A DNA stretch of 46,463 nt from Deltaproteobacteria bacterium. GTDB taxonomy: Bacteria; Desulfobacterota; Syntrophia; Syntrophales; UBA2210. Position numbers and translations under genes: made by a program. Position 1 is the first letter of the stretch. Each line of letters begins with the position of its first letter. The notes under the pieces were generated by a model. The model was not told the DNA's origin, did no database searches, and was given only the letters and a program-made list of their open reading frames with translations. Below are positions 19,419 to 30,057 of this stretch, piece after piece. Location of the stretch: contig JAFDBG010000012.1 of assembly GCA_019313385.1 (NCBI GenBank), positions 1 to 46,463 of the forward strand, in the 5' to 3' direction.

Positions 19419-22400
19419 TCATCGATCCTCTGATGGATTTACATCGGCCGTTTCGGCTGATCCACGTTTCCCGTGTTTGCCGAAGATCTTTTCAATCAAC
19501 ACATAGAAGAGGGGCGCAAAGATAACCACAAGGACGGTAGCGGTCACCATCCCCCCCAAGACGCCGGTACCGATGGCATTTTGGGCTCCTGCTCCGGCGC
19601 CGGTAGTTAAGGCAAGGGGCAGTATCCCGAAACCGAAGGCCAGAGAGGTCATAATGATTGGACGAAAACGCAGCTTTGCCGCTTCTAGGGTCGCGTCAAT
19701 CAGTCCCATACCCCTTTCCAATCCGCTCTTGGCGAACTGAACGATCAGAATGGCGTTTTTGGTGGCCAAACCCAGCGTAGTCAAAAGGGCGATCTGGAAA
19801 TAGACGTCGTTGGCCAGCTCACGCATGCTCGAAGCGATGACACCACCGATAGCCCCAAGGGGCAGAACCAGCAGGACCGCGATGGGTATAGTCCAGCTCT
19901 CGTAGAGTGCCGCCAGACAAAGGAAGATCACAAAAATGGAAAACGCGTACAGCAGGGGTGCCTGAGAACTCGACGTCACCTCCTGATAGGAAAGCCCGGT
20001 CCAGTCAAAACCAATACCCTTAGGAAGCTTTTCAACCGCATCTGTCATGGCCTGCATGGCCTCTCCAGAGCTTCTTCCCGGTGCCGCCTCCCCCCAGATG
20101 TTTATGGAGGGAAAACCGTTATACCGCGCCAGCTTGGGAGACCCCGAGGTCCAGCGGCCGGTGGCGAAAGAGGAAAAGGGAACCATTTTCCCCACCGTAT
20201 TCCGTACATACAGTTTTTCCAGATCACTGGGTAACATCCGATAGGGGGCATCGGCCTGAACAAACACCCGTTTGATCCGGCCACCCTGAATAAAATCATT
20301 GACATAGGCGCTACCGAAAGCTGCCGAAATAGTTCTGTGAATGGAGGTAATGGGGACGCCCAATGCGCCGGCCTTTTCCCAGTTTACATCAATCCGGTAT
20401 TCGGGTACATCGGCCATGCTGTTGGGCCGAACTTTGGTCACTCTGGGATCCTTTGCAGTTATTCCAAGAAGTTGGTACTGGGCATCCATCAGGGCCTGGT
20501 GCCCGAGACCACCACGGTCCAGTAGTTCAAAGTCGAACCCCATGGACATGCCCAGTTCGGGAACGGCAGGTGGCTGGAAGACAAAGACCATGGCGTTGCG
20601 GATATGCGAAAGGGCCATTGTGGCTCTTCCCGCAATGGCCTTGGCCTTCAGGTCACTCCGGTCACGAAGGCCCCAATCCTTCAGTTTGATAAATACCATT
20701 CCGTTGTTTTGGGATCGCCCGGAAAACCCCATCCCGGAGAGAGCCATCGTAGATTCTACTGTCTCCTTTTCATTTTCCTTGAAATAGTGCTCAATTTGTT
20801 TAGTGACCTCTCTGGTCTGCTCCAGCGTGGAGCCTACCGGCATGATCAACTGGGCGAGCAATATTCCCTGGTCTTCATCCGGGAGGTAGGCAGTGGGCAT
20901 ACGTATAAACAGAACCCCCAGCACCGCCACGATAACAAGGAAAACGATCAGGTAGCGTTTCCCCCGGGTAAGGGAGTGACCGACAAGGCCCATATACCGG
21001 TCTCTGAGGCCGAAAAATACACGGTCAAACCACAGGAAAAAGGGGCGCAAGAAAAAGACCGCGTTCTCGGCCGGTTCATGCCCGGCCTTGACCGGCTTGA
21101 GAAGTGAGGCGCAGAGCACCGGTGTCAGGACCAGTGCTACGACCACCGACAGGAGCATGGCAGAGATGATGGTGACGGAGAACTGGCGATAGATTACGCC
21201 GGTGGAACCGGGGAAGAAGATCATGGGGCCAAACACGGCCGATAAAACCAGGCCGATGCCGATCAAGGCGCTGGTGATCTGCTCCATGGATTTGGCTGTG
21301 GCCTCTTTAGGGGGCAGGCCCTCCTCGGCCATGATGCGTTCCACGTTTTCCACGACGACGATGGCATCGTCAACCAGAAGGCCGATGGCCAGCACCATGG
21401 CAAACATCGTCAGCATATTGATGGAAAAGCCGAAAAGCCCGAGAACAGCGAAAGTCCCCAGGATTACGACGGGCACTGCAATGGTCGGGATCAGAGTAGC
21501 TCGCATGTTTCCCAGAAAAAGCCACATGATCAGAAATACCAGCAGGATCGCCTCGAAAAGGGTTCTTACTACGTCTTTGATAGCTACCTTGATAAAAGGA
21601 GTGGTGTCATAGGGATAGACGACTTTCATCCCCGAGGGGAAAAACCGGCTCATCTCTGCCAGCTTCGCCCTGACTGCATCAGCCGCGTCCAGGGCGTTGG
21701 CACCTGCGGTCTGACGGATGGCGATGCCTGCTGAAGGTTTCCCGTTATAGGCACCCTGAATGTCATAGATCTCGGTGCCAAGTTCGGTACGTCCCACATC
21801 ACCTATCCGCAAGATTGATCCGTCCGGATTGGTTCGCAGGGGAATAGCGGCAAACTCTTCCGGAGTCGAAAGCATATTCTGAACAACGATTGAGACGTTC
21901 AGGCGCTGGCCCGGAACGGCAGGCGCACCGCCAAATTGCCCGGCCGAAACCTCCACATTGTATGCCTTGAGCGCCGCAAGCACATCACCTACCGTGAGGC
22001 GATAATTGATCAGCTTATCGGGATTAAGCCATACACGCATGGCATATCCTCCGCCGAAGACTTGCACCTCACCCACGCCCGGCACCCTGGCCAAGATCTT
22101 TTCCAGACTTGATTTGGCATAATCTCTCAGGTCAGTACCATCCATGCTGTCATCTTCCGAGATCAAGCTCACAATCATCAGGTAATTCCGTGTGGATTTT
22201 ACGACCTGGACCCCTTGATTTTGGACCATATCGGGAAGGCCCGTCAAGGCAGATTGGACTTTGTTCTGTACCTTAGACCAGGCGATATCCGGATCTGTTC
22301 CCGAGGCAAAGGTCAGTTCAAGACGAGAGCCGCCTGCTGAATCGCTGGAGGCGGACATATACAGCAGGTTATCCATACCGGTCATCTTCTGCTCAATGAT

Positions 22401-22592
22401 CTGGGTTACACTGTTTTCCACGGTCTCGGCCGAGGCCCCCGGGTAGGAGGCAAAAACAGCGATAGATGGCGGAGCCATCTCGGGATACTGCGAGATGGGC
22501 AGATTGTAAATCGCCAGCCCGCCTCCCGCCATCATAATAATAGCGATGACCCACGCAAAGACCGGACGTTCAAGGAAAAATTTCGATAGCAT
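19419..22592 (-). CDS. RND efflux permease, HAE1/AcrB family
   Basis: LERPVFAWVIAIIMMAGG, YPEMAPPSI, DDAIVVVENVER, GLATKNAILIVQFA. Confidence 0.96.
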   Translation of the reverse strand: MLSKFFLERPVFAWVIAIIMMAGGGLAIYNLPISQYPEMAPPSIAVFASYPGASAETVENSVTQIIEQKMTGMDNLLYMSASSDSAGGSRLELTFASGTDPDIAWSKVQNKVQSALTGLPDMVQNQGVQVVKSTRNYLMIVSLISEDDSMDGTDLRDYAKSSLEKILARVPGVGEVQVFGGGYAMRVWLNPDKLINYRLTVGDVLAALKAYNVEVSAGQFGGAPAVPGQRLNVSIVVQNMLSTPEEFAAIPLRTNPDGSILRIGDVGRTELGTEIYDIQGAYNGKPSAGIAIRQTAGANALDAADAVRAKLAEMSRFFPSGMKVVYPYDTTPFIKVAIKDVVRTLFEAILLVFLIMWLFLGNMRATLIPTIAVPVVILGTFAVLGLFGFSINMLTMFAMVLAIGLLVDDAIVVVENVERIMAEEGLPPKEATAKSMEQITSALIGIGLVLSAVFGPMIFFPGSTGVIYRQFSVTIISAMLLSVVVALVLTPVLCASLLKPVKAGHEPAENAVFFLRPFFLWFDRVFFGLRDRYMGLVGHSLTRGKRYLIVFLVIVAVLGVLFIRMPTAYLPDEDQGILLAQLIMPVGSTLEQTREVTKQIEHYFKENEKETVESTMALSGMGFSGRSQNNGMVFIKLKDWGLRDRSDLKAKAIAGRATMALSHIRNAMVFVFQPPAVPELGMSMGFDFELLDRGGLGHQALMDAQYQLLGITAKDPRVTKVRPNSMADVPEYRIDVNWEKAGALGVPITSIHRTISAAFGSAYVNDFIQGGRIKRVFVQADAPYRMLPSDLEKLYVRNTVGKMVPFSSFATGRWTSGSPKLARYNGFPSINIWGEAAPGRSSGEAMQAMTDAVEKLPKGIGFDWTGLSYQEVTSSSQAPLLYAFSIFVIFLCLAALYESWTIPIAVLLVLPLGAIGGVIASSMRELANDVYFQIALLTTLGLATKNAILIVQFAKSGLERGMGLIDATLEAAKLRFRPIIMTSLAFGFGILPLALTTGAGAGAQNAIGTGVLGGMVTATVLVVIFAPLFYVLIEKIFGKHGKRGSAETADVNPSEDR

Positions 22593-22604
22593 AAATTGCC
22601 TCCG

Positions 22605-23828
22605 CTAATTCGATTCTGCGGGTTGAGGTGTTGAATCTTTTCGTTCATCACCCTTTTCTTCGCTATCGGCTGTAAAGGGAACAACCTTCACGGAAGCGCC
22701 GGGCCTCACCTTTTGCATCCCTTCGACGATCAGACGATCGCCGGGTGCCAAACCCGTCGAAACGAGCCATGTATTTCCGATGGCCCGATCGAGCGTGAGC
22801 ATTTGCTGCTGGACTTTGCCCTCGGCATCCACGATCAGTGCCACGGGATTCCCCTTCGGGTTGCGCGAAACGGCCTGTTGAGGAACCAGGATCGCCTGCG
22901 GATTGGCGCCTTCTTCCACCACCGCCCGGATGAACATGCCGGGCAGAAGAACACCCTTCGGATTCGGAAAGACAACCCGTAGAATGACCGATCCAGTCGT
23001 CGGATCCACTGTGACATCGCGAAATTGAAGGGTCCCCTCTAATGGGTATGCTGTACCGTCATCCAGAATGAGTCGTACTTTTTTCTGATTTGTTCCATTT
23101 TGATCCAGACGGCCTTCCTCCAAGCGATGTCGCAATCGAAGCACTTCGGTCGTGGATTGGGACACATCCACGTACATGGGATCCAGTCGTTGAATGGTTG
23201 CCAGGGCCATGGGCTGATACGCCGTCACCAGCGCACCATCGTTCACGCCGGATTTTCCGATGCGACCAGAGATGGGGGCTGTAATCCTGGCATATTCAAA
23301 ATTTATACGTGCCGTCTTCACCATCGCCTTCCAATACTCAATGTCGGCTTCAGTCTGTTTTAAGGCGGCAGCCGCGTCATCATAGTCCTGTTGGCTGACC
23401 GCCTTGACGGCAAGTAACTCTTCGAAACGCTCTGCTCTCGATCTCATCGCAGACAGACTGGCCCCAGCCCTGCCAAGGGCGGCACTTGCATTGTCGAGCC
23501 CCGCCTGAAAGGGAGCGGGAGCAATCTGATAGAGCACCTGACCGGCCTTTACATCTGATCCTTCCGTAAACAGGCGTCTCTGTATGAGGCCGCTGACCTG
23601 GGGGCGAATCTCGGCTATCCGGAAAGCGGATGTCCGACCCGGCAATTCAGTGGTCAGTACAACCTTTTGAAGGTCGACCGTTACCACAGCCACCTCCGGT
23701 GCCGGGCGCTGGGGAGATTGGGATCGCCCGGCATCGTCGCAACCACCGAGCAAAAGACCGCCCAACAGGGCCACCGGAAGCAGATTCCATGTCATTGATT
23801 TGCATACAATTCTATTGAGCAACATCAA
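22605..23828 (-). CDS. RND efflux periplasmic adaptor (AcrA/MexA family)
   Basis: TELPGRTSAFRIAEIRPQVSGLIQRRLFTEGSDVKAGQVLYQI; lipoprotein signal LLLGGC. Confidence 0.95.
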   Translation of the reverse strand: MMLLNRIVCKSMTWNLLPVALLGGLLLGGCDDAGRSQSPQRPAPEVAVVTVDLQKVVLTTELPGRTSAFRIAEIRPQVSGLIQRRLFTEGSDVKAGQVLYQIAPAPFQAGLDNASAALGRAGASLSAMRSRAERFEELLAVKAVSQQDYDDAAAALKQTEADIEYWKAMVKTARINFEYARITAPISGRIGKSGVNDGALVTAYQPMALATIQRLDPMYVDVSQSTTEVLRLRHRLEEGRLDQNGTNQKKVRLILDDGTAYPLEGTLQFRDVTVDPTTGSVILRVVFPNPKGVLLPGMFIRAVVEEGANPQAILVPQQAVSRNPKGNPVALIVDAEGKVQQQMLTLDRAIGNTWLVSTGLAPGDRLIVEGMQKVRPGASVKVVPFTADSEEKGDERKDSTPQPAESN

Positions 23829-23943
23829 ACTCTCCTCTATATAAAATGATATATACCATAAACTACCCCGAAGCCCACTGTGGGGGATTATGACATATGA
23901 TCCCCCCGCCCCTTAAGTGATTATAATAATCCGTGCCCACCTT

Positions 23944-24558
23944 TTACTCCCTGTTCCTTAATCCTTCCATGAATATGTCTGTAACCTGTTTTGCGTCTTT
24001 TTCAATCTCGCCTGAAATCCCGTCATGGATACGCTGCATCACCATTCCCATATTGGCTTCGACAAACATGGCGGCAACCTTCATCGAATCGAGAGGTTGA
24101 AACAGGCCCTCTCTCACCCCATCATCCAAGACACCGGCCACCCGTTCTACAAAGGTTCGGTACCTGCTGTCGGCATAATGGTCCCTCTCGGAATGCATCC
24201 TCTCCCGATCGAAAAAGAGGACGCGGATCAGATCCCTGTGTTTATCAAAGAATCTCAACTGACAGAGAGAAAATTCCTCCAGCTTTCTCTCAGGGACACA
24301 ATCGCCTTCCAACAGGGCAAAACTTTCTCTGATAAGCGGATCAAAACTCGCTTCAAGGGCCGCGTCCAGGATCTCTTCCTTGTTTGTGAAATAGACGTAT
24401 AGCGTCCCTTTCGCCACACCGGCCTCCGCTGCCACACGGTCCATCGTCAGACCATGCATGCCTTCACGCATCAGCAGGCCGACAACAGCATCCAGGATGC
24501 CCTGTTTTGTAAAGGCCTCTAAAACCTTTTTGCGTTCTTGCTTTTTGTCTACACCCAT
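23944..24558 (-). CDS. TetR/AcrR family transcriptional regulator
   Basis: GMHGLTMDRVAAEAGVAKGTLYVYFTNKEEIL helix-turn-helix; upstream of efflux genes in same orientation. Confidence 0.93.
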   Translation of the reverse strand: MGVDKKQERKKVLEAFTKQGILDAVVGLLMREGMHGLTMDRVAAEAGVAKGTLYVYFTNKEEILDAALEASFDPLIRESFALLEGDCVPERKLEEFSLCQLRFFDKHRDLIRVLFFDRERMHSERDHYADSRYRTFVERVAGVLDDGVREGLFQPLDSMKVAAMFVEANMGMVMQRIHDGISGEIEKDAKQVTDIFMEGLRNRE

Positions 24559-24572
24559 AAGAGAAAACCGCC

Positions 24573-24598
24573 CGGTCAGTCTTTGAACTGAACAGTCA
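24573..24598. promoter_or_regulatory. candidate TetR operator upstream of tetR-efflux genes
   Basis: cggtcagtctttgaactgaacagtca: repeated CAGT/ACTG half sites just upstream of the TetR start codon. Confidence 0.35.
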
Positions 24599-24787
24599 AC
24601 CTATAGTCTTTGCTGTTGGCTGTCAAGTAAAAATTTTTAGAAAAGAGTGGTGTGAATAATTGGTTTTTACCCGATGGAAAAAGTCTTTTGGGTCACCATC
24701 GGCGTCTATTGCCGGGCACACTACGGATACAGGATCTCTCTCGCATAGATTGACAGGACAGTGGGAAAAATGTAGATTCATCACATC

Positions 24788-25852
24788 ATGAAAACACGTA
24801 GAACCTTGAATGCGAAGGCATCTTTCATAATTCTTTTCTGCTTTATGTTCATCCTGCCCTGCCGGGCTTTTGCCGAAAGTGATACCGCGCGGCTTATGCG
24901 TACCGTTACCCTGTATATGGAGAATGACCTGTTCTACAATACCGATCGGCAGTACACGCACGGAACAAAGCTCTCATGGATCTCGCCGGACCTTTCAGAC
25001 TATCGTGACGACCCTCTCGTCCCCGAATGGAGTTATCCGCTCATTGAACGCCTGCCCTTCATAAATAAACCGGAATATCAGCGTTCCGTATCCTTCTCGC
25101 TTGGACAAAGCATGTACACACCGGAGGAGATTGAACGGAGCGATCTCATCGAAGAAGACCGGCCCTATGCCGGCATTACATACCTGGCCGTCGGGTTCCA
25201 CAGCAAAAACGACTGGCAGATGGACACCCTTGAGCTCGATGTGGGAATCGTCGGTCGTCACTCTTACGCTGAGGATTGTCAGAAAACCATCCATCACTGG
25301 GTAGATGCGCAGGATCCCAAGGGATGGGAGCATCAGCTTCACGACGAACCGATCCTCAATGTCTTCTTTGAACGCAAATGGCGGCTGTTCCAGCGGAAAT
25401 ATAGCCGTGGCTTCGGTTCTGACTGTATCCCCCACATAGGATGCGGCATCGGGAACGCCTTTACCGGCGCCAATGCGGGAGGAGAGGTCCGGTTTGGCTG
25501 GAACCTTCCGAATGATTTCGGGACGTTTATCATCAGACCGGGTTCGGACAGCAATGCCCCTGTTGACAACACTGATCCACGCTTCTACCGCTTCCTTCAC
25601 CGTGTCGGCGTCCATCTCTTTTTTGCCGTTGACGGAACCGCCGTTGCACGGAATATCCTGCTCGACGGGAACACATTCCGGGACAGTCACAGCGTTGACA
25701 AAAAACATTTTGTCGCCTGTTTTGTCGGGGGAATCGGTTTCATCGTTAGCCGTTTCAAAATTACGTACTCCCACGTCTATCAGACAAAAGAGTTTAAGAC
25801 CCAGGAGAAGGAACAGCAGTATGGCGCGATATCGCTATCATGCACATTTTAA
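24788..25852 (+). CDS. LpxR-family (DUF2219) outer-membrane lipid A deacylase-like protein
   Basis: Signal peptide; LYMENDLFYNTDRQYTHGTKLSWISP, EEDRPYAGITYLAVGF typical of LpxR family. Confidence 0.85.
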   Translation: MKTRRTLNAKASFIILFCFMFILPCRAFAESDTARLMRTVTLYMENDLFYNTDRQYTHGTKLSWISPDLSDYRDDPLVPEWSYPLIERLPFINKPEYQRSVSFSLGQSMYTPEEIERSDLIEEDRPYAGITYLAVGFHSKNDWQMDTLELDVGIVGRHSYAEDCQKTIHHWVDAQDPKGWEHQLHDEPILNVFFERKWRLFQRKYSRGFGSDCIPHIGCGIGNAFTGANAGGEVRFGWNLPNDFGTFIIRPGSDSNAPVDNTDPRFYRFLHRVGVHLFFAVDGTAVARNILLDGNTFRDSHSVDKKHFVACFVGGIGFIVSRFKITYSHVYQTKEFKTQEKEQQYGAISLSCTF

Positions 25853-26080
25853 TCCACAGATTTCGCAGATTACGCGGATTACTCTAAAGCGGCAAAGTCG
25901 CAAAGGCAGGAAATTAAGATTCAAAAGTCAGATTTGTTTTTGCCTTTCAGCCTTCAGCTTTTATCCGTTATTTTTTATCTTGTCTACGTGAGCTGATGCC
26001 AATATCTGCAAGAAAAACAAAGTTGTTGAGGATAAAGACTCTATATATACCCCGGCATTTTTAAGTTGAAGGCAAAGACC

Positions 26081-27373
26081 ATGGATCCCCGAAAGGTTCA
26101 ACAGACAGAACGGCAACCGGCGCACGAAGAGGGCGAGCATTCCGCACCTTTCCATCGCGGGTATTTCCCTGCCTTTCGGTCGTTCCAATATCGGGACTAC
26201 CTGTGTCTGTGGCTCGGAACTGTATTTTCTTTTCTGGCGGTCGGCATGCAGCGGATCACCCGAGCATGGCTCGTACTTCGCCTGACTAACGACTCCCCTT
26301 TTGCCCTCTCGCTGGTTATAGTCTCTTTCACCCTGCCCCTGACTTTTGTATCCGTGCTCGGAGGCGTCTTTGCAGACCGCATTTCTCGAAGGCAGATAAT
26401 CTTGATAGCCCAAAGCGGTAATGCAATCTTAACTTTTCTCTTGGCAACGTTGGACATGATGAACATCATCTGCTTCTGGCACCTACTGGTAATTGGATTT
26501 TGCAACGGCACCCTGGCGGCTTTCAATATGCCCAGTCGGCAATCGATCATCTCGGATATTGTACCTGAACAAAACCTCATGAATGCCATTTCCCTCAGTA
26601 GCGCGGGAATGAACCTGACAAACATCCTCGGACCGGTACTGGCAGGCGTGTTTATCGTTTACCTCGATACGGCTGGCGTCTTCTATCTGATTGCATTATT
26701 TCATGCTTTTTCTGTTGTATGCACAATCCTGATCAAGGCGGGCAGGACGCCTTCGGCCGTTAGTCCCCGCAAGGGAATGTGGGTAGATCTTCGTGAAGGA
26801 TTTCAATATGCCGCAGGAAACCCCACCCTTCTCGGACTTGTTATAATGGGATTGGTGCCGGCCCTTTTTGGATTTACCTACCTGAATCTCTTGCCGGTAT
26901 GGGGCAGAGAAGTATTAGATGCCCCGTCTGACGGCTTGGGACTCTTGATGGCATTCGTGGGTATCGGTGCTCTTATCGGCACACTGGTTCTCGCTTCCCT
27001 TCCTTATCTGAAAAGGCGTGGGAGTTTTCTCATGGTCAATGGTTTTGTGTGGGGAATTGCGCTGATCGCGTTCTCCCTGTGTAATTCTTATATAACGGCC
27101 TTGCCTGCCCTCCTGCTCATAGGATTTTTGAGCGCCATTTTTATGTCGCTCAATATGACCCTCATGCAGTTTTACTCATCTCCTGAAATGAGAGGCCGTA
27201 TAGTAAGCATGTCTATGATGACATTCGGGATTATGCCCTTGAGCACCGTGCCCTTCGGTATCCTCGCTGAGAGTATCGGAACCGCCGACTCCCTGAAATT
27301 CAGCGGTCTGCTGCTGTGTCTCTTCATAATCGTTTTCTTTTTTGCCTTTCGCAGATTTCGCAAGGTGGCCTGA
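26081..27373 (+). CDS. MFS transporter (EntS/enterobactin-exporter-like)
   Basis: 12-TM pattern; FQYRDYLCLWLGTVFSFLAVGMQRITRAWLV, GGVFADRISRR. Confidence 0.85.
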   Translation: MDPRKVQQTERQPAHEEGEHSAPFHRGYFPAFRSFQYRDYLCLWLGTVFSFLAVGMQRITRAWLVLRLTNDSPFALSLVIVSFTLPLTFVSVLGGVFADRISRRQIILIAQSGNAILTFLLATLDMMNIICFWHLLVIGFCNGTLAAFNMPSRQSIISDIVPEQNLMNAISLSSAGMNLTNILGPVLAGVFIVYLDTAGVFYLIALFHAFSVVCTILIKAGRTPSAVSPRKGMWVDLREGFQYAAGNPTLLGLVIMGLVPALFGFTYLNLLPVWGREVLDAPSDGLGLLMAFVGIGALIGTLVLASLPYLKRRGSFLMVNGFVWGIALIAFSLCNSYITALPALLLIGFLSAIFMSLNMTLMQFYSSPEMRGRIVSMSMMTFGIMPLSTVPFGILAESIGTADSLKFSGLLLCLFIIVFFFAFRRFRKVA

Positions 27374-27529
27374 CATGGTGAGTAAAGGGTTCAGGGGTAA
27401 AAGGGCCAAACTTGGGAATAACACCCGGCTATTATCTTGCACCAAATCCCAAGGTTTGATAGTGTCCGCCCGGTAGTATCCTGCAAGGCGTTTTTTAACA
27501 CGCGGGAAATTTTCAGCAGGAGTCGTTTT

Positions 27530-28570
27530 ATGGAATCAAATCTGTATATCCCGGAGCATTACAAACCATTGCTCGATCTGCGCGAAACAGAAAAAGCCAT
27601 CGGTCAGATCAAAGCCTTCTTCCAGACCAACCTGTCCTTCGAATTGGACCTGATGCGCGTGACGGCGCCTCTGTTCGTCAAAGCAGGCACGGGGATTAAT
27701 GATGATCTCAATGGGATTGAGAAACCTGTCTCTTTCAATTTGAAAGGAGCCGGCAACATGGGCGTTGAGATGGCACAGTCTCTCTCGAAATGGAAGAGGA
27801 TAATGCTGGCCGATTACGGCGTAAAACAGGGCCGTGGTTTATGCACAGACATGAATGGCATAAGACCGGACGAGGTGCTGGACAACACGCATTCAATATA
27901 TGTGGACCAGTGGGACTGGGAAAGAGTGATATCGGAAGAGGAACGAAACCTGGAATTTTTGAAGTGTATCGTGAGAAAGATATACGATGTCATACGACGA
28001 ACGGAAAAGTACATCTGCTACCGGCGCAACGTTATCGAGCCGATACTTCCCGAAGAAATTACCTTCATCCACAGCGAAGAGCTGGAGGAAAGATATCCCT
28101 CTTTGACACCCAAAAAACGAGAAAATATCGTATGCAGGGAATATGGGGCCGTCTTTATTATAGGAATCGGGGGCAAGCTGAAAAACGGTAAACCACACGA
28201 CGACCGCGCGCCTGATTATGATGACTGGTCCACCCCGACCGCGGGAGGGCGCACGGGACTCAACGGAGACATTCTTGTACACTATCCGATGTTCGATTGC
28301 GCGTATGAGCTCTCATCCATGGGAATCCGGGTAGACACGGAGGCCCTCCTAAGGCAACTGGAGATTACCGACAACATGGAACGAAAGGAACTGCTCTTTC
28401 ACAGGCGTCTGATCAATGGGGAACTGCCACTCTCTATCGGAGGAGGCATCGGCCAGTCGCGGCTCTGTATGTTTTACCTGAGAAAGGCCCATATTGGCGA
28501 AATACAGGCAAGTATATGGCCCGAAGACATGATTGAAAAATGCGGTAAAAACAAGATCTTTTTATTATAA
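27530..28570 (+). CDS. asnA: aspartate-ammonia ligase
   Basis: ALFVKAGTGINDDLNGIEKPVSF, VDQWDWE, GDILVHYP, SIGGGIGQSRLCMFYL. Confidence 0.93.
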   Translation: MESNLYIPEHYKPLLDLRETEKAIGQIKAFFQTNLSFELDLMRVTAPLFVKAGTGINDDLNGIEKPVSFNLKGAGNMGVEMAQSLSKWKRIMLADYGVKQGRGLCTDMNGIRPDEVLDNTHSIYVDQWDWERVISEEERNLEFLKCIVRKIYDVIRRTEKYICYRRNVIEPILPEEITFIHSEELEERYPSLTPKKRENIVCREYGAVFIIGIGGKLKNGKPHDDRAPDYDDWSTPTAGGRTGLNGDILVHYPMFDCAYELSSMGIRVDTEALLRQLEITDNMERKELLFHRRLINGELPLSIGGGIGQSRLCMFYLRKAHIGEIQASIWPEDMIEKCGKNKIFLL

Positions 28571-28581
28571 GAGGACGGACA

Positions 28582-29964
28582 ATGAAACGCACAAAAATAT
28601 TCAGGCTTTTGGAATCAGATTCGCCGATGGACAATATCCTGATCAAGGGATGGGTCAGGACCAGGCGTGATTCAAAAGGATTTTCCTTTATTGAGATTAA
28701 TGACGGGTCATGCCTTGCAAACATACAGGTCATCGCAGACAACGGTCTGGACAACTACGACGACATTCTGAAACTGTCAACCGGTTCCGCGGCGGCCGTA
28801 ACCGGGAAGCTGCTGGCATCAAAAGGCAAAGGACAGAAATGGGAGATACAGGCGGACTCCATAGAGATAATCAGTATAGCGCCGGACTCGTACCCCCTGC
28901 AGAAGAAGCGCCACAGCGACGAGTTTCTGCGCACCATTGCGCACCTCAGACCACGAACAAATAAGTATGGAGCGGCATTTCGCATCAGATCAGAGCTGTC
29001 ATACGCCATACATAAGTTTTTCAGGGAAAGGGCCTTTACCTACATTCATACCCCCATCGTAACCGCGTCTGATTGCGAAGGTGCCGGAGAGATGTTCAGA
29101 GTAACAACCTTGGACACGGGCAATCTTCCGAAAATAGATGGGGCCGTGGACTACTCCCTGGATTTTTTCGGAAAGCAGGCAAACCTGACCGTGTCGGGCC
29201 AGCTTGAGGCGGAACTGTTCGCGCTGGCCCTGGGTGATGTCTATACCTTCGGCCCCACATTCAGGGCAGAGAATTCCAATACCAGGCGACATGCCGCGGA
29301 GTTCTGGATGGTGGAACCGGAGATGGCGTTCTGCGATCTTGCGGGCGACATGGATCTCGGTGAAGAGATGGTAAAGTATCTGGTCGCTTACGCAATGGAC
29401 ACGTGTCGCGATGATCTTGAGCTCTTTGCGAAGTTTGTGGATAAGGGCTTGATGGCAACCCTGGAGAATATAGCCTCATCGGATTTTATAAGACTTCCAT
29501 ACCGGGAAGCGGCGGATATATTGAGCAGGGTCAAAGGCAAATTCGATTATGATGTGGGATTCGGGAAAGACCTCCAGTCCGAGCATGAACACTATCTGAC
29601 CGAACAGCATTTCAAGGGGCCTGTCATAGTCTACGATTACCCAGCCACGATAAAACCCTTTTACATGAGGGTAAACCCCGACGGGGAAACAGTTGCCGCC
29701 ATGGATGTGCTTGTGCCAAGCATAGGGGAGATAATAGGGGGCAGTCAGCGTGAAGAGCGTCTCGACATCCTGGAGGATCGGATGGATGAGGCCGGCCTGA
29801 TTAAAGATAATTACTGGTGGTATCTGGACTCCAGAAGGTTTGGAGGCGTTCCGCACAGCGGTTTCGGTCTGGGATTCGAGCGTCTGGTGATGCTGATCAC
29901 CGGTATATCAAACATAAGGGACGTTATACCCTTTCCACGGACACCCAACAGTGTAGAATTTTGA
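28582..29964 (+). CDS. asnS: asparaginyl-tRNA synthetase
   Basis: FTYIHTPIVTASDCEGAGEMF, TFGPTFRAENSNTRRHAAEFWMVEPEMAF, GFGLGFERLVM. Confidence 0.95.
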   Translation: MKRTKIFRLLESDSPMDNILIKGWVRTRRDSKGFSFIEINDGSCLANIQVIADNGLDNYDDILKLSTGSAAAVTGKLLASKGKGQKWEIQADSIEIISIAPDSYPLQKKRHSDEFLRTIAHLRPRTNKYGAAFRIRSELSYAIHKFFRERAFTYIHTPIVTASDCEGAGEMFRVTTLDTGNLPKIDGAVDYSLDFFGKQANLTVSGQLEAELFALALGDVYTFGPTFRAENSNTRRHAAEFWMVEPEMAFCDLAGDMDLGEEMVKYLVAYAMDTCRDDLELFAKFVDKGLMATLENIASSDFIRLPYREAADILSRVKGKFDYDVGFGKDLQSEHEHYLTEQHFKGPVIVYDYPATIKPFYMRVNPDGETVAAMDVLVPSIGEIIGGSQREERLDILEDRMDEAGLIKDNYWWYLDSRRFGGVPHSGFGLGFERLVMLITGISNIRDVIPFPRTPNSVEF

Positions 29965-30057
29965 TAGAAAGGAGATGATTCTGTTGAGTTATGAGGATTT
30001 TCGTTCAAGATGAAGGCATGCTAAAAGACCATTAATCAACAGAGTCAGGAAGATACC

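Noticed and set aside
20341-21107. Long antisense ORFs opposite the RND permease
   Set aside because: Shadow ORFs of a strongly coding opposite strand with low-complexity translations; no family features.
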